Of a stretch of 64,000 nucleotides of DNA, positions 26,613 through 35,559 are shown one piece after another; position 1 is the stretch's first letter, and every line of letters begins with the position of its first letter. Below the pieces are notes generated by a model. That model was given only the letters and a program-made list of their open reading frames with translations, searched no databases and was not told the origin of the DNA. Location of the stretch: the NCBI RefSeq assembly GCF_900091725.1, contig NZ_FMBW01000033.1:62001-126000 (forward strand), written 5' to 3'. The translations under genes and the position numbers were made by a program. This DNA is from Streptomyces sp. DvalAA-43 (GTDB taxonomy: Bacteria > Actinomycetota > Actinomycetes > Streptomycetales > Streptomycetaceae).

Positions 26613-27330
26613 CCGGGATCAGCCGCAGCCCCTTGGGGAGCTCGGCGCCCGCCTCCCGGCACTCCGCCTTCGGTACGAGGAAGACGGTCGCCCCGTCACG
26701 GCGTGCGGCCTGGGTCTTCAGCGAGACCCCGCCGACCGCGCCGACCGCGCCGTTCGCCTCGATGGTGCCGGTGCCCGCGACGGTGCGGCCGCCGGTGAGA
26801 TCGCCGCCGGAGCCGTCGCCGTCGAGCTTGTCGACGATGCCGAGCGCGAAGAACAGTCCGGCGCTCGGGCCGCCCACGTCGGCGAGATGCAGGGTCACAT
26901 CGACCGAACCGGGCTTCTTGCCGAGGTAGTTCAGGGCGGCGTCGACCGCGGAGTCCTGCGACTTCACCATGTCGTCGAGGTTGTGCTTCTCGATCTCCTT
27001 CTCGGAGCCGCCGGTCGGGTAGACGGAGTTCCGGGGAAGGACCGCCCGGTCCGTACGGAACCAGCCGTCGATCACATCGCCGACGCCGACATCGGCGGTC
27101 GGCCCGGTCGCCACGATCGTCGTCATCCGCAGCTCGCCCTTGGTGGGGCGGGTCGGCGTGCCCTTGATGCTGATCACGGGCGTGCCGTGATCGTCCCCGA
27201 GCACATTCGCGGTCGTGCCGGGCTGCGCCAGGGTGAACGGCAGCGGCGCGAAGGCGGCCACACCGAACAGGGCGAGGACGGGCAGGGCGCACAGGGCGAG
27301 GGCACGGGGACGCGAGAGACGAGTGAGCAC
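26542..27330 (-). CDS. secreted Lon-like S16 serine protease (YlbL/PDZ-protease family)
   Basis: A 262-residue protein with an N-terminal signal/anchor helix (ALALCALPVLALFGVAAFAPL). A short region follows in place of a full PDZ domain, then the S16 proteolytic domain. The Ser-Lys dyad is visible as S156 (GGPSAGLFFALGIVD) and K205 (GGVSLKTQAA). YlbL-type relatives are usually longer, about 340 residues with PDZ, so the regulatory domain appears reduced. GTG 27330 is used. It ends inside the 3' end of the convergent MFS gene. Confidence 0.86.
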   Translation of the reverse strand: MLTRLSRPRALALCALPVLALFGVAAFAPLPFTLAQPGTTANVLGDDHGTPVISIKGTPTRPTKGELRMTTIVATGPTADVGVGDVIDGWFRTDRAVLPRNSVYPTGGSEKEIEKHNLDDMVKSQDSAVDAALNYLGKKPGSVDVTLHLADVGGPSAGLFFALGIVDKLDGDGSGGDLTGGRTVAGTGTIEANGAVGAVGGVSLKTQAARRDGATVFLVPKAECREAGAELPKGLRLIPVTTLKDAVSSLRALEQGHKVPSC

Positions 27331-27434
27331 CCGCCCAATCTAACCGGCCCCCACCGCACCCCGGGGCCGCACCCGGCGCGCCGACAGGCCATGGGCCCGC
27401 CGAGCCCGCGCCACCGGAGCGCGGGCCGGGCGCG

Positions 27435-28076
27435 CTACCGGAGCGCGTCCGCGACCTCGCGGGCCGCGTCCACCACCCGGGGGCCGACGCGCTCGGGTAC
27501 GGAGTCCGCGAGCATCACCACACCCACGCTGCCCTCGACCCCGGTCACCCCCACCAGCGCCGCCGCGGCCCCGCTCGCCCCGGCCTCCAGCTCGCCGTGG
27601 GTGAGGGTGAAGGCGGTCTCGCCGACCGGCTTCCGGCGGGCGGCGAGGATCGCGCGCCCGGCGGCGCCCCGGTCCAGCGGATGGCGGAAACCCGCCCGGT
27701 AGGCGACGTGGTAATCCGTCCAGGTCGGCTCGACGACCGCGACGGCCAGCGCGTCGCTGCCGTCGACCAGCGTGAGGTGGGCGGTGGCCCCGATGTCCTC
27801 GGCGAGCGACCGCAGCGCGGGCAGCGCGGCTTCCCGTACGAGCGGATGCACCTGGCGGCCCAGGCGCAGCACGCCCAGGCCGACCCTGGCCCGGCCGCCC
27901 AAGTCACGGCGGACCAGGGCGTGTTGCTCCAGGGTGGCGAGCAGGCGGTAGACCACGGTGCGGTTGACCCCGAGTTTGTTGGACAACTCGGTGACGGTCA
28001 GGCCGTGGTCGGTGTCGGCAAGCAGTTTGAGGACCCTCAGGCCCCGGTCGAGCGTCTGGGAGGTTTCCGCGGTCAC
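27435..28076 (-). CDS. IclR-family transcriptional regulator
   Basis: A 213-residue regulator. The N-terminal winged helix (SQTLDRGLRVLKLLAD, then VTELSNKLGVNRTVVYRLLATLEQH) is followed by an effector domain including GATAHLTLVDG and HPLDRGAAGRAILA. It is shorter at the C-terminus than the usual 250-residue IclR. GTG 28076 has a strong GAGGAGAGGG. It may be the HpdR-type repressor of hppD reported in S. coelicolor, given its position about 8 kb away; that is a guess. Confidence 0.88.
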   Translation of the reverse strand: MTAETSQTLDRGLRVLKLLADTDHGLTVTELSNKLGVNRTVVYRLLATLEQHALVRRDLGGRARVGLGVLRLGRQVHPLVREAALPALRSLAEDIGATAHLTLVDGSDALAVAVVEPTWTDYHVAYRAGFRHPLDRGAAGRAILAARRKPVGETAFTLTHGELEAGASGAAAALVGVTGVEGSVGVVMLADSVPERVGPRVVDAAREVADALR

Positions 28077-28411
28077 GACGCCCTCTCCTCTTTGATGAGC
28101 GGCAGCGGCTGGTTCCCACGGAATGTGCGCCGCCGGTCCCAGCGGCGACGCACGGAGAGGCCGCCGGCCTAACCAGGCACCGGCTGCGCCCCGGGGCGGC
28201 TCTGCCACGGGGCGTTCATTTTTTTGGACAGTAGCGAGCGAGTCCGCTCAGCGGAAGGCCTCGTCCAGAATCCGGGCGTTGTCCGGGGCAAGGTTGTCTT
28301 GAAGAAGCATAAGTGCCGGTCAGCGCGGCGTCGGCCGAAGCCTGGAGGTCTACGCGCGTCCAGGTCGGCCGACGCCTTCACGGCGCTCGACGCACCGGAA
28401 GTGAACTTCCG
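28077..28411. other. non-coding region between iclR and the 28412 gene
   Basis: About 335 bases. It contains the iclR upstream region, including a T-rich CATTTTTTTGGAC at about 28218, and the hairpin at 28327-28376. No ORF is supported. Confidence 0.55.
28327..28376 (-). terminator. long hairpin downstream of secreted paralogue
   Basis: GGCGTCGGCCGA pairs with TCGGCCGACGCC (12 bp), then an inner CTGGA/TCCAG stem. It lies 36 bases beyond the stop of the 28412 gene. The strong stem lacks a clear T-run. Confidence 0.65.
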
Positions 28412-30424
28412 TTAACTCACGGTGAAGGACTGCTGCACAATTTTTCCGTTCACGAGCACCTCGCAGGCGCGGATCGACCTCGTCGCCGGGTCGCGGACGG
28501 TGAATTCGAGGGCGAAGGTGCCGTCGAGTCCGATGACCCGGGTGACATACGGATCGGCGGTCTGCTTCCCGTCGGCGGTGCGGCCGGTCACCGAGACCGT
28601 GGCGACGGGGGCGAATCCGCGCCCGGTCACCTGGACCGCCGTGCCGACGGGCCCCTCGGGCGGCGAGAGCGCGAAGGACGGTCCGGCGGGAACGGTGCCG
28701 TCCTGGACGGTGAACGCCGCCGTCTCGGTACGCGGGTTGACGAGGACCTCCCGGACCCGGATGGCGACGGTGTCGGCGGCGTTCACCTTGAAGGTCTGCG
28801 AGAACGCCCCGTCGAGCCCCACCACCTTGGTCTTCACCGCATCGGACGTCTGCGAGCCGTCGGCCCGCAGCCCGACGATGGACACGGTCGCGACCTTCGC
28901 GAAGCCCTGGCCGACGACGGTGACGGCGGTGCCCTTCGGGCCGGACGACGGGGAGAGCACGATGAAGGACGGGGCGACGGTCAGCTGGGTGAGGGCCTGC
29001 GCTCCCCCGGCCGTGACCTGGAGCGCGTACTCGGCACGCGGAGTGGACCCGGCGACGGTGACCGTGCCGGCGAGCGTCCCGTCGGCGCCGATCCGGAGGG
29101 TGGAGCCGCTGATCCGGGAGCTGTCGCAGGAGCCGCCGTCGGCTCCGCAGAGCGTGGCGGTGGGCGTGGTACCGGTCGGCCAGTCGCCGCCGGAGAGGGC
29201 GATCGTCCCGCCCGGCTTGACCTTCGCCGCGCCCGCGGAGAGCGTCGCGGAGGCTTCGGTCACGGTGAACGGTGTGGTCAGCACGGTGGCCGGATCGTTG
29301 CCCTCGTCGACCTGGATCGAGGCGATGGCCGGGTCGGAGACGGTGAACTCGGCGCTGAACGTGCCGTCGGGGGTGCTCTTCACATAGACGGCGGTGTCGT
29401 CGAGCGTGGCCCCGCTCGCGTCCAGGGCGACGATGTTGATCCACTGGTCCTGGTAGTAGTTGCTGCCGGTGACCTCGATGACGCTGCCGAGCGGGGCACC
29501 GGCACGGGAGAGCGCGATGGCGCGCGGCCCGGCGGGGACGAACGCCTTGACGGTCAGGGGCGCGGTCGCCTCCTTCGTACCGTCGCCGACCTTCACCAGG
29601 TACGAGCCGTCGGGCACGGCGCCCGCGGCGGCGAGCACCGCGCTGCCGGTCAGCTCTCCCGAGCCGCTGATCGCGAGCGTGCCGGAGACGAACTTGCCGG
29701 GGTCGCAGCCGCCGCCGTCCGCCGCGCACAGCGACGGTACGGGAGTGGCGCCCGCGGTCCAGAGGCTGCCGGACAGGGCGACGGAGGTGGACGGCCGGAC
29801 GGCGGTGGCGGGCGCGTTCAGGGTGGCCGGGTGGCCCGCGGTGCCCTCGGCGGTCACCGTGCCGATGGACCCGCCGCCGCTCACCACGTCGCACGGGGTC
29901 TCGTAGGTGGAGCCGAGCACCTTCGTACGCGTCAGATTGCGCACCGGGGTGAAGGAGATCGGGCCGCTCGCGTTGGCGGGGATGATGAAGTCCCCTTCGT
30001 ACGGCGGGATTTCGATGGGTTTGCCGGACGGGATGTTCAGGTTGATCTGGGGGCCGGTGACGGTGACCGTGCCGGTGGCGCCGCCGGACATCGCGAAGTC
30101 GATGCTGGGCGTGGTGGGTACGTCGCTCAGGCTGAGGCCACTGGTGGCGGGGGACGGGCCGAGGCTGACCTTGGCGTGCACCTTGCCACCCGGGTCGACG
30201 ATCCCCGGCGAGAGCTCGACGCTCATCTGCTGCGGCCCGGTCGCCTCCCCCTGTCCGGCGGGCAGGGAACAGTGGACGGTCGGGGTGACGGTGGCGGCCC
30301 CGGCGGCGGGCGCGAGGGCGACGGTGCCACCGGTCCAGACGAGCACCGCCCCGGCGGTGAGGGCCACGGCACGGCGGAACACCGCACCCGGTCTCTCGGT
30401 TCTTCTCGGTTGTCGGACGGACAT
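28412..30424 (-). CDS. large secreted Ig/IPT-repeat protein (paralogue A)
   Basis: A 670-residue secreted protein. The signal peptide spans about 1-43 (AVALTAGAVLVWTGGTVALA, then APAAGAA). The first mature domain begins TPTVHCSLPAGQGEATGPQQ. Several beta-sandwich repeats follow, recognisable by GSVIEVTGSNYYQDQWINIV, GTAVTVVGQGFAKVATVSIV and GTAVQVTGRGFAPVATVSVT, an IPT/TIG-like pattern. No sortase motif or membrane anchor is seen. ATG 30424 overlaps nothing. The N-terminal two-thirds is clearly paralogous to the next upstream gene, implying duplication. Role unknown; presumably cell-surface or matrix. Confidence 0.82.
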   Translation of the reverse strand: MSVRQPRRTERPGAVFRRAVALTAGAVLVWTGGTVALAPAAGAATVTPTVHCSLPAGQGEATGPQQMSVELSPGIVDPGGKVHAKVSLGPSPATSGLSLSDVPTTPSIDFAMSGGATGTVTVTGPQINLNIPSGKPIEIPPYEGDFIIPANASGPISFTPVRNLTRTKVLGSTYETPCDVVSGGGSIGTVTAEGTAGHPATLNAPATAVRPSTSVALSGSLWTAGATPVPSLCAADGGGCDPGKFVSGTLAISGSGELTGSAVLAAAGAVPDGSYLVKVGDGTKEATAPLTVKAFVPAGPRAIALSRAGAPLGSVIEVTGSNYYQDQWINIVALDASGATLDDTAVYVKSTPDGTFSAEFTVSDPAIASIQVDEGNDPATVLTTPFTVTEASATLSAGAAKVKPGGTIALSGGDWPTGTTPTATLCGADGGSCDSSRISGSTLRIGADGTLAGTVTVAGSTPRAEYALQVTAGGAQALTQLTVAPSFIVLSPSSGPKGTAVTVVGQGFAKVATVSIVGLRADGSQTSDAVKTKVVGLDGAFSQTFKVNAADTVAIRVREVLVNPRTETAAFTVQDGTVPAGPSFALSPPEGPVGTAVQVTGRGFAPVATVSVTGRTADGKQTADPYVTRVIGLDGTFALEFTVRDPATRSIRACEVLVNGKIVQQSFTVS

Positions 30425-30496
30425 GCGGCTCCTCCATGGGTGTCGCCCGCGGCTGCGGCACGGCCGCGGGAATTCTGCGCGATCCGGAACGGCGAC

Positions 30497-30531
30497 GCCC
30501 GCCCGCTCCGTGCGATACGGAGCGGGCGGGC
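30497..30531 (-). terminator. hairpin between the two secreted paralogues
   Basis: GCCCGCCCGCTCCGT pairs perfectly with ACGGAGCGGGCGGGC (15 bp) around a five-base loop, 68 bases after the stop of paralogue B. The two genes are thus probably separate transcripts. Confidence 0.75.
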
Positions 30532-30598
30532 GCCTCCGGTACTTTCGTTGCCTCCGGTGCTTTCGATTCCGTGCTCGGAGAGACGTGCTGGTACGCGC

Positions 30599-32236
30599 TC
30601 AGAGAAGCGTGAGCGTGAGCGTGGCGCTGTAATCCCCGGGCCGGGTGGTTCCGGGAACCGTGAGGGTGAGATCGGCGTCGGCGTCGAACCGGCCGCCGGT
30701 GAACGGGCGGGAGCCGTCCGGATCCATCCGGCAGAGGCTCGCCGCCCCGCTCCCGAGCGCGGCGGGCGATCCGGCGACCGGTACGCCCACGCTGCCGCTC
30801 TGCGCCGTGCATCTGGGGGTCCACCGGACGGCGTCGGCCGGGATGGTGCCGCCGTCGGTGCCGGTGAAGCCGGTGAGGGTGGCGGTCAGGGACCAGCCGC
30901 TGTCGACGCCACGGGCGTCCTCCACCTCGACCCGGTTGAGCCGGGAGCGCTGCACACCGCTGCCGGTGCCCAGGACGGTGGTGCCGAAGTCGACCGTGTC
31001 GCCGTCCTGGACCATGGAGAGCGTCCCGGCCCGGACCGTGGTGTTCAGCTTCTGGTCGGCGCTGCCGCCGCCTCCCCCGCCCGTGGAGACGGTGAACGGG
31101 ACGGTCCGTACGGTCGCCGGGTCGTTGCCCTCGTCGGCCTGGACGGCGACGACGGCGTCGGAGATCACGGTGAACTCCACGGCGAAGGTGCCGTCCGGGC
31201 CGCTCTTGACGTAGACCGCGCTGTCGTCGAGCCCGGTGCCCGTCGCGTCGAGGCCGATGACGTTGATCCAGCGGTCCGGGTTGTAGTTCTTGCCACTGAC
31301 CGTGATCACACTGCCGACCGGACCGCTGCTCCGCGACAGTGCGATCTCACGGTCCCCGGCGGCGACGGCCCTGACGGTGAGCGGCGCCGTGGCCTCCTTC
31401 GTACCGTCGTTGACCTTCACCTCGTACGCGCCGTCCGGCACCGCGCCGGCCTCCGCGAGGGTGGCCGTGCCGTGCAGCGTCCCGCCGCCGTCGATGGTGA
31501 GGGCGTGGTCCTTGAACTTCAGCGGATCGCAGCCACCACCGCCCACCGCGCAGAGCGAGGGCACCGGCGCACCACCCGGCGTCCATCCCGAACCAGCCAG
31601 CGCCACGGCGGTGTTGGGCCGCACCGGGCCGGCGGGCGCGCTCAGGGTGGCGGGCTCGGAGCCGGTGCCCTCCGCCGTGACGGTCCCGATGGAGCCGCCG
31701 CCGTCGACGACATCGCACGGCGTCTCGAAGACCGACCCGAGCACCTTGGTCTGCGTCAGTGTGCGGACCGGGGCGAACGAGATGTCTCCCGAGGCGTTCG
31801 CGGGAACCAGGAAGTCACCCTCGTACGGCGGGAGTTCGATGGGCTTCCCGGCCGGGATGTCCATGGTGATCTCGGCACCCCGCACCGTGACGGTGCCACT
31901 CGCCCCGCCGGACATGGCGAGGTCGAGGCTGGGAATGGTCGGTACGTCCTCCAGCGCGAGGCCACTGGTGGCGGGGGACGGGCCGAGCGTGACCTTGGCG
32001 TGCACCTTCCCGCCCGGGGCGACGACCGCGGGCGACAGTTCGACGGTCATCTGCTGCGGCCCGGTCGCCTCGCCCTGGCCCGCGGGCAGGATGCAGTGGA
32101 CGGTGGGGGTGACCGCATCGGCGGCCCCCGCTCCGGCCGGGGGCGCGGCCTGGGCGGTGGCCCCGGCGCAGCTCAGCGACATCACGAAGCAGGCTGCGAG
32201 CAGACCGGTCACGCCGGGTCTTCGTCGTCGTATCAC
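30599..32236 (-). CDS. secreted paralogue B with C-terminal WxL-like domain
   Basis: About 545 residues. A signal peptide (GLLAACFVMSLSCAGATAQA) precedes a domain starting VTPTVHCILPAGQGEATGPQ, the same as in paralogue A, and one IPT-like repeat (GSVITVSGKNYNPDRWINVI). After a Gly linker, a C-terminal domain replaces the extra repeats of A. It contains DSGWSLTATLTGF and ends GDYSATLTLTLL, two motifs typical of WxL cell-wall-binding domains. GTG 32236 is chosen because GGAGGGG stands upstream; ATG 32251 is an alternative. WxL domains are best known from Firmicutes. Confidence 0.8.
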   Translation of the reverse strand: MIRRRRPGVTGLLAACFVMSLSCAGATAQAAPPAGAGAADAVTPTVHCILPAGQGEATGPQQMTVELSPAVVAPGGKVHAKVTLGPSPATSGLALEDVPTIPSLDLAMSGGASGTVTVRGAEITMDIPAGKPIELPPYEGDFLVPANASGDISFAPVRTLTQTKVLGSVFETPCDVVDGGGSIGTVTAEGTGSEPATLSAPAGPVRPNTAVALAGSGWTPGGAPVPSLCAVGGGGCDPLKFKDHALTIDGGGTLHGTATLAEAGAVPDGAYEVKVNDGTKEATAPLTVRAVAAGDREIALSRSSGPVGSVITVSGKNYNPDRWINVIGLDATGTGLDDSAVYVKSGPDGTFAVEFTVISDAVVAVQADEGNDPATVRTVPFTVSTGGGGGGSADQKLNTTVRAGTLSMVQDGDTVDFGTTVLGTGSGVQRSRLNRVEVEDARGVDSGWSLTATLTGFTGTDGGTIPADAVRWTPRCTAQSGSVGVPVAGSPAALGSGAASLCRMDPDGSRPFTGGRFDADADLTLTVPGTTRPGDYSATLTLTLL

Positions 32237-32497
32237 CAGACACCCCTCCATGGCCCATTGATTGCGCACATTGAGGAGGCCGGGTGCCAAGAAGTCAAGA
32301 GAGAACCGATTGATCCTTATCTGAAATGCCCGAAGAGCATTTCCACGGGAATTTCAAGTGCTCCTGCGGACATCTCTTGACTTCTCCGAAGGCCGCCGTT
32401 TCACTGCACCCGACATGCCGGGCCCGGCACGCAGATCCACTTCTTCAGTTCTTCGGTGAATCTGCGGAATTCAGAACCGGAAGGAGTTCCCCCCGTC

Positions 32498-33028
32498 ATG
32501 TCGTCGAATCGAAGACGTATCCCGCTCGTACTGGCCGCGGCCTGTTCCGTGGCCGGTGCCCTCGCCCTGGCTCCGGCAGCCCAGGCGGTGACTCCGCTCA
32601 CCGCGACGGCCACCTACGACTGCGGGTCCTGGGGCAGCGGTCTCGCCACCCTGACCGCCACCGACTCGGGCACGTCCAAGTCCATAAAGATCACGTCCAC
32701 CGCGATCACCATGCCGGCCGGTACCAGCGCCGACCCGAACAGCATCACGACGACGCTCAAGCTCACCAAGACCTCGGGCGGCGTCACCAGTCAGGTGCAG
32801 TTCTCCGGGAAGACCAACCCCGGCCTGAGCGGCGGCAACCCCATCACCCTGGGCCCGCTGAAGCTCACCTCCGGCACCCTGGCGGCAGGGGACAGCACGA
32901 ATTCCGTGGTGCTGGCCTCCCCGCCGAGCGCCACCAACTGGTCACTGCAGATCGTGGCCTCGTCCCCGACGTCGGCCACGGTTCCGTGTGTGGCCACGGC
33001 GAACCAGTCGGCGCCGTTCGTCTGGTAG
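32498..33028 (+). CDS. small secreted beta-rich protein
   Basis: A 176-residue secreted protein. The signal peptide (RRRIPLVLAAACSVAGALALAP, AQA cleavage) is followed by a Thr/Ser-rich beta domain with a single Cys near each end (YDCGSW, TVPCVA), probably disulfide bonded. ATG 32498 has GGAAGGAG. It is divergent from the two large secreted paralogues and may act with them at the surface. No named family is recognised. Confidence 0.75.
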   Translation: MSSNRRRIPLVLAAACSVAGALALAPAAQAVTPLTATATYDCGSWGSGLATLTATDSGTSKSIKITSTAITMPAGTSADPNSITTTLKLTKTSGGVTSQVQFSGKTNPGLSGGNPITLGPLKLTSGTLAAGDSTNSVVLASPPSATNWSLQIVASSPTSATVPCVATANQSAPFVW

Positions 33029-33080
33029 CAGCGCCGTCCGTCCGGTAGTCGCGCCACCCCATCCGCACGCACGCACAGAA

Positions 33081-33120
33081 CCGGCCCGGGGCGAGGACCA
33101 CTGTCCCCACCCCGGGCCGG
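33081..33120. terminator. terminator between convergent genes
   Basis: CCGGCCCGGGG pairs with CCCCGGGCCGG (11 bp); the loop holds a smaller GGAC/GTCC stem. It is placed between the 32498 gene and the convergent helicase. Confidence 0.7.
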
Positions 33121-33145
33121 CACCCGCACTGGCACACCCGACGGC

Positions 33146-34927
33146 TCAGGTCATCCGGGTGGCCCACTCCTGGACCTTCTTGATCCGCTGCTGGATCTGC
33201 CCGGCCGTGGCCTCCGCGCTCGGCGGCCCGCCGCACACCCGCCGCAGCTCGGTGTGGATCACCCCGTGCGGCTTGCCGCTCTGGTGCGTGTACGCCGACA
33301 CCATCGTGTTGAGCTGCTTGCGCAGCCCGAGCAGCTGCTTGTGCGTGACCACCGGTCGCGCCTCTGCCGGCTTCTCCAGCAGGTCGGCCTCCTCGGCCGG
33401 CCGCTGGCGGCTGTGCGCGATCTGCCGGGACTGCCGCTTCTGGAGGAGCAGCTGCACCTGGTCGGGCTCCAGCAGCCCCGGAATCCCCAGGTAGTCCTGC
33501 TCCTCCTCGCTGCCGGGGTGCGCCTGCATGCCGAATTCGGCACCGTCGTACAGCACCCGGTCGAAGACCGCGTCGGATTCGAGGGCCTCGAAGGGCAGCT
33601 GCTCCTCGGTCTCCTCGTCCTCCAGCTTCTCGGCGTCGGCCAGGAGCTTGTCCTCCTCCGCGAACGGGTTCTCCTCGTCGCTGCCCTTCTTGGGCTTGTC
33701 GAGGACGTGGTCCCGTTCGACCTCCATCTCGTTGGCGAAGTCGAGCAGCATCGGAATGGTCGGTACGAAGACCGAAGCGGTCTCGCCACGCCTGCGCGAG
33801 CGCACGAAACGCCCGACGGCCTGGGCGAAGAACAGCGGCGTGGAGATGGTGGTGGCGTACACGCCCACGGCGAGGCGGGGCACGTCGACGCCCTCCGACA
33901 CCATGCGGACCGCGACCATCCAGCGGGACTCGTCCGCGCTGAACTGGTCGATCTTCTTCGAGGCGGCCTTCTCGTCGGAGAGGACCACGGTGGCCTTCTC
34001 GCCGGTCACCCGCTTGAGGATCTTGGCGTACTCGCGCGCCGATTCCTGGTCGGTGGCGATGACCAGCCCGCCCGCGTCCGGGATGCCCTTGCGTACCTCG
34101 GTCAGCCGCTTGTCGGCGGCGCTCAGCACATTGGGGATCCACTCGCCGGTGGGCGACAGGGCGGTGCGCCAGGCCTGCCCGATGGCGTCCTTGGTCATCG
34201 GCTCGCCGAGCCGGGCGGCGATCTCGTCACCGGCCTTGGTGCGCCAGCGCATGTTGCCGCTGTAGCTGAGGAAGATCACGGGCCGGACGACGCCGTCGGC
34301 CAGCGCGTTGCCGTAGCCGTAGGTGTAGTCGGCCGAGGACCGCCGGATTCCGTCGTTGCCCTCCTCGTACACGACGAAGGGGATCGGGTTGGTGTCCGAC
34401 CGGAACGGCGTACCGGTGAGCGCGAGCCGCCGGGTGGCCGGATCGAAGGCCTCCTGGCACGCCTCGCCCCAGGACTTCGAGTCACCGGCGTGGTGGATCT
34501 CGTCGAGGATGACGAGCGTCTTGCGCTGCTCGCAGCGGTTGCGGTGCAGCATCGGCCGGACGCCGACGCCCGCGTAGGTGACCGCGACGCCGTCGTACTC
34601 CTTGCTCAGCGGACCCGCGCTGTAATCGGGGTCGAGCTTGATCCCTATCCGGGCCGCTGCCTCGGCCCACTGCTTCTTCAGGTGCTCGGTCGGCGCGACG
34701 ACGGTGATCTGCTGCACGACGTGGTGGTGCAGCAGCCATGACGCGAGGGTCAGCGCGAAGGTGGTCTTCCCCGCGCCGGGGGTGGCGACCGCGAGGAAGT
34801 CGCGCGGCTGCTCCTGGATGTACTTCTCCATGGCGCCCTGCTGCCAGGCTCGCAGCTTGCCGGCCGTGCCCCAGGGGGCGCGGCCGGGGAAGGCGGGTGA
34901 GAGGTGGTGGGAGGCGGTAGTAGTCAC
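33146..34927 (-). CDS. SF2 DEAH-box helicase
   Basis: A 593-residue superfamily-2 helicase. Motif I is ATPGAGKTTFALT, motif II is DEIHH, and motif III is LTGTPFRSD. The second RecA domain has MVSEGVDVPRLAVGVYAT and the arginine finger QAVGRFVRSRRRG. The C-terminal part is acidic and helical. GTG 34927 (VTTTASHHLS) with GGAG just upstream is preferred over 34972. It resembles the restriction-enzyme ResIII-like, DNA-repair-type helicases found singly in streptomycetes. No methylase or nuclease partner is nearby. Confidence 0.9.
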   Translation of the reverse strand: MTTTASHHLSPAFPGRAPWGTAGKLRAWQQGAMEKYIQEQPRDFLAVATPGAGKTTFALTLASWLLHHHVVQQITVVAPTEHLKKQWAEAAARIGIKLDPDYSAGPLSKEYDGVAVTYAGVGVRPMLHRNRCEQRKTLVILDEIHHAGDSKSWGEACQEAFDPATRRLALTGTPFRSDTNPIPFVVYEEGNDGIRRSSADYTYGYGNALADGVVRPVIFLSYSGNMRWRTKAGDEIAARLGEPMTKDAIGQAWRTALSPTGEWIPNVLSAADKRLTEVRKGIPDAGGLVIATDQESAREYAKILKRVTGEKATVVLSDEKAASKKIDQFSADESRWMVAVRMVSEGVDVPRLAVGVYATTISTPLFFAQAVGRFVRSRRRGETASVFVPTIPMLLDFANEMEVERDHVLDKPKKGSDEENPFAEEDKLLADAEKLEDEETEEQLPFEALESDAVFDRVLYDGAEFGMQAHPGSEEEQDYLGIPGLLEPDQVQLLLQKRQSRQIAHSRQRPAEEADLLEKPAEARPVVTHKQLLGLRKQLNTMVSAYTHQSGKPHGVIHTELRRVCGGPPSAEATAGQIQQRIKKVQEWATRMT

Positions 34928-35077
34928 GGTCTCCGGTTCGGGTCTCTCGGGTACGTGGGGTGCTGTCCGCACGGCCGGGACGGACCCGCACGCGATACGA
35001 CAACCGGGCCACCTTACCGGGGGGCGGCGCGTGGACCGCCTCGAACTACGCCGCCCCGCACCGAATTGCGACGGCTG

Positions 35078-35497
35078 TCACACGCCTTCGACGACCAGTT
35101 CGCGCAGCCCCTGGGAGATGGTCCTCACCTCGTCCATTTCACCGGTGGCCACCGCGATGACCAGGCGTTCCGCAGCACCGATGTCCGGACGAAGATCCAC
35201 CCCGTTCATCGCCGGAAAGGTCACGCACGACAGCCAGGCGGTGCGCTCGTTGCCGTCGAAGAGCGGGTGATTGATCGCCAAGGACTGCAGGAGCGCGGCA
35301 GCCTTGCCGATCACGTCCGGGTACGCCTCCTCGCCGAACACGGCCGCGGAGGGGCGGTGCGCCGCCGATGCCAGGAGACCGACATCGCGCACGACGACGT
35401 GCGTGTCCGAGCGGGCATGCTCGGCGAGGAGGCGTACCCGGACGTCAGGTAGACACAGCTCATTCGAGCCGCTGGAGGGCTTCGGTCTGGTCGTCAC
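35078..35497 (-). CDS. Doc-family toxin (Fic fold)
   Basis: About 139 residues. The Fic/Doc active-site motif reads HPLFDGNERTAW (HxFx[D/E]GN[K/R]R), preceded by AAALLQSLAIN and followed by AMNG. Doc toxins phosphorylate EF-Tu using this motif. Here Glu replaces the usual Lys after Asn. The segment VVVRDVGLLASAAHRPSAAVFG is standard Doc. The N-terminus is uncertain: GTG 35497 lies inside the antitoxin stub and no ribosome site is clear, so the true start may be lower. Confidence 0.8.
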   Translation of the reverse strand: MTTRPKPSSGSNELCLPDVRVRLLAEHARSDTHVVVRDVGLLASAAHRPSAAVFGEEAYPDVIGKAAALLQSLAINHPLFDGNERTAWLSCVTFPAMNGVDLRPDIGAAERLVIAVATGEMDEVRTISQGLRELVVEGV

Positions 35498-35513
35498 GAA
35501 GACGCAGGTTCAT
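35460..35513 (-). pseudogene. truncated antitoxin stub before doc
   Basis: MNLRLRDDQTEALQRLE then stop: 17 residues matching the first strand and helix start of ribbon-helix-helix (Arc-like) antitoxins that normally precede doc and are around 60-80 residues. GGTAGGG precedes the ATG. The start and a possible antitoxin end (RLE) remain while the middle is missing, suggesting an internal deletion. Confidence 0.6.
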
Positions 35514-35559
35514 GGCCCTACCAAAACAGCACCACTCGGTGGGGCCACACTGGTACCAC

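Noticed and set aside
28313..32380. 1355-codon plus-strand ORF across the two secreted paralogues
   Set aside because: Antisense shadow of high-GC coding DNA. Arg/Gly/Asp-rich with no recognisable motif, while the minus-strand frames have signal peptides and repeats.
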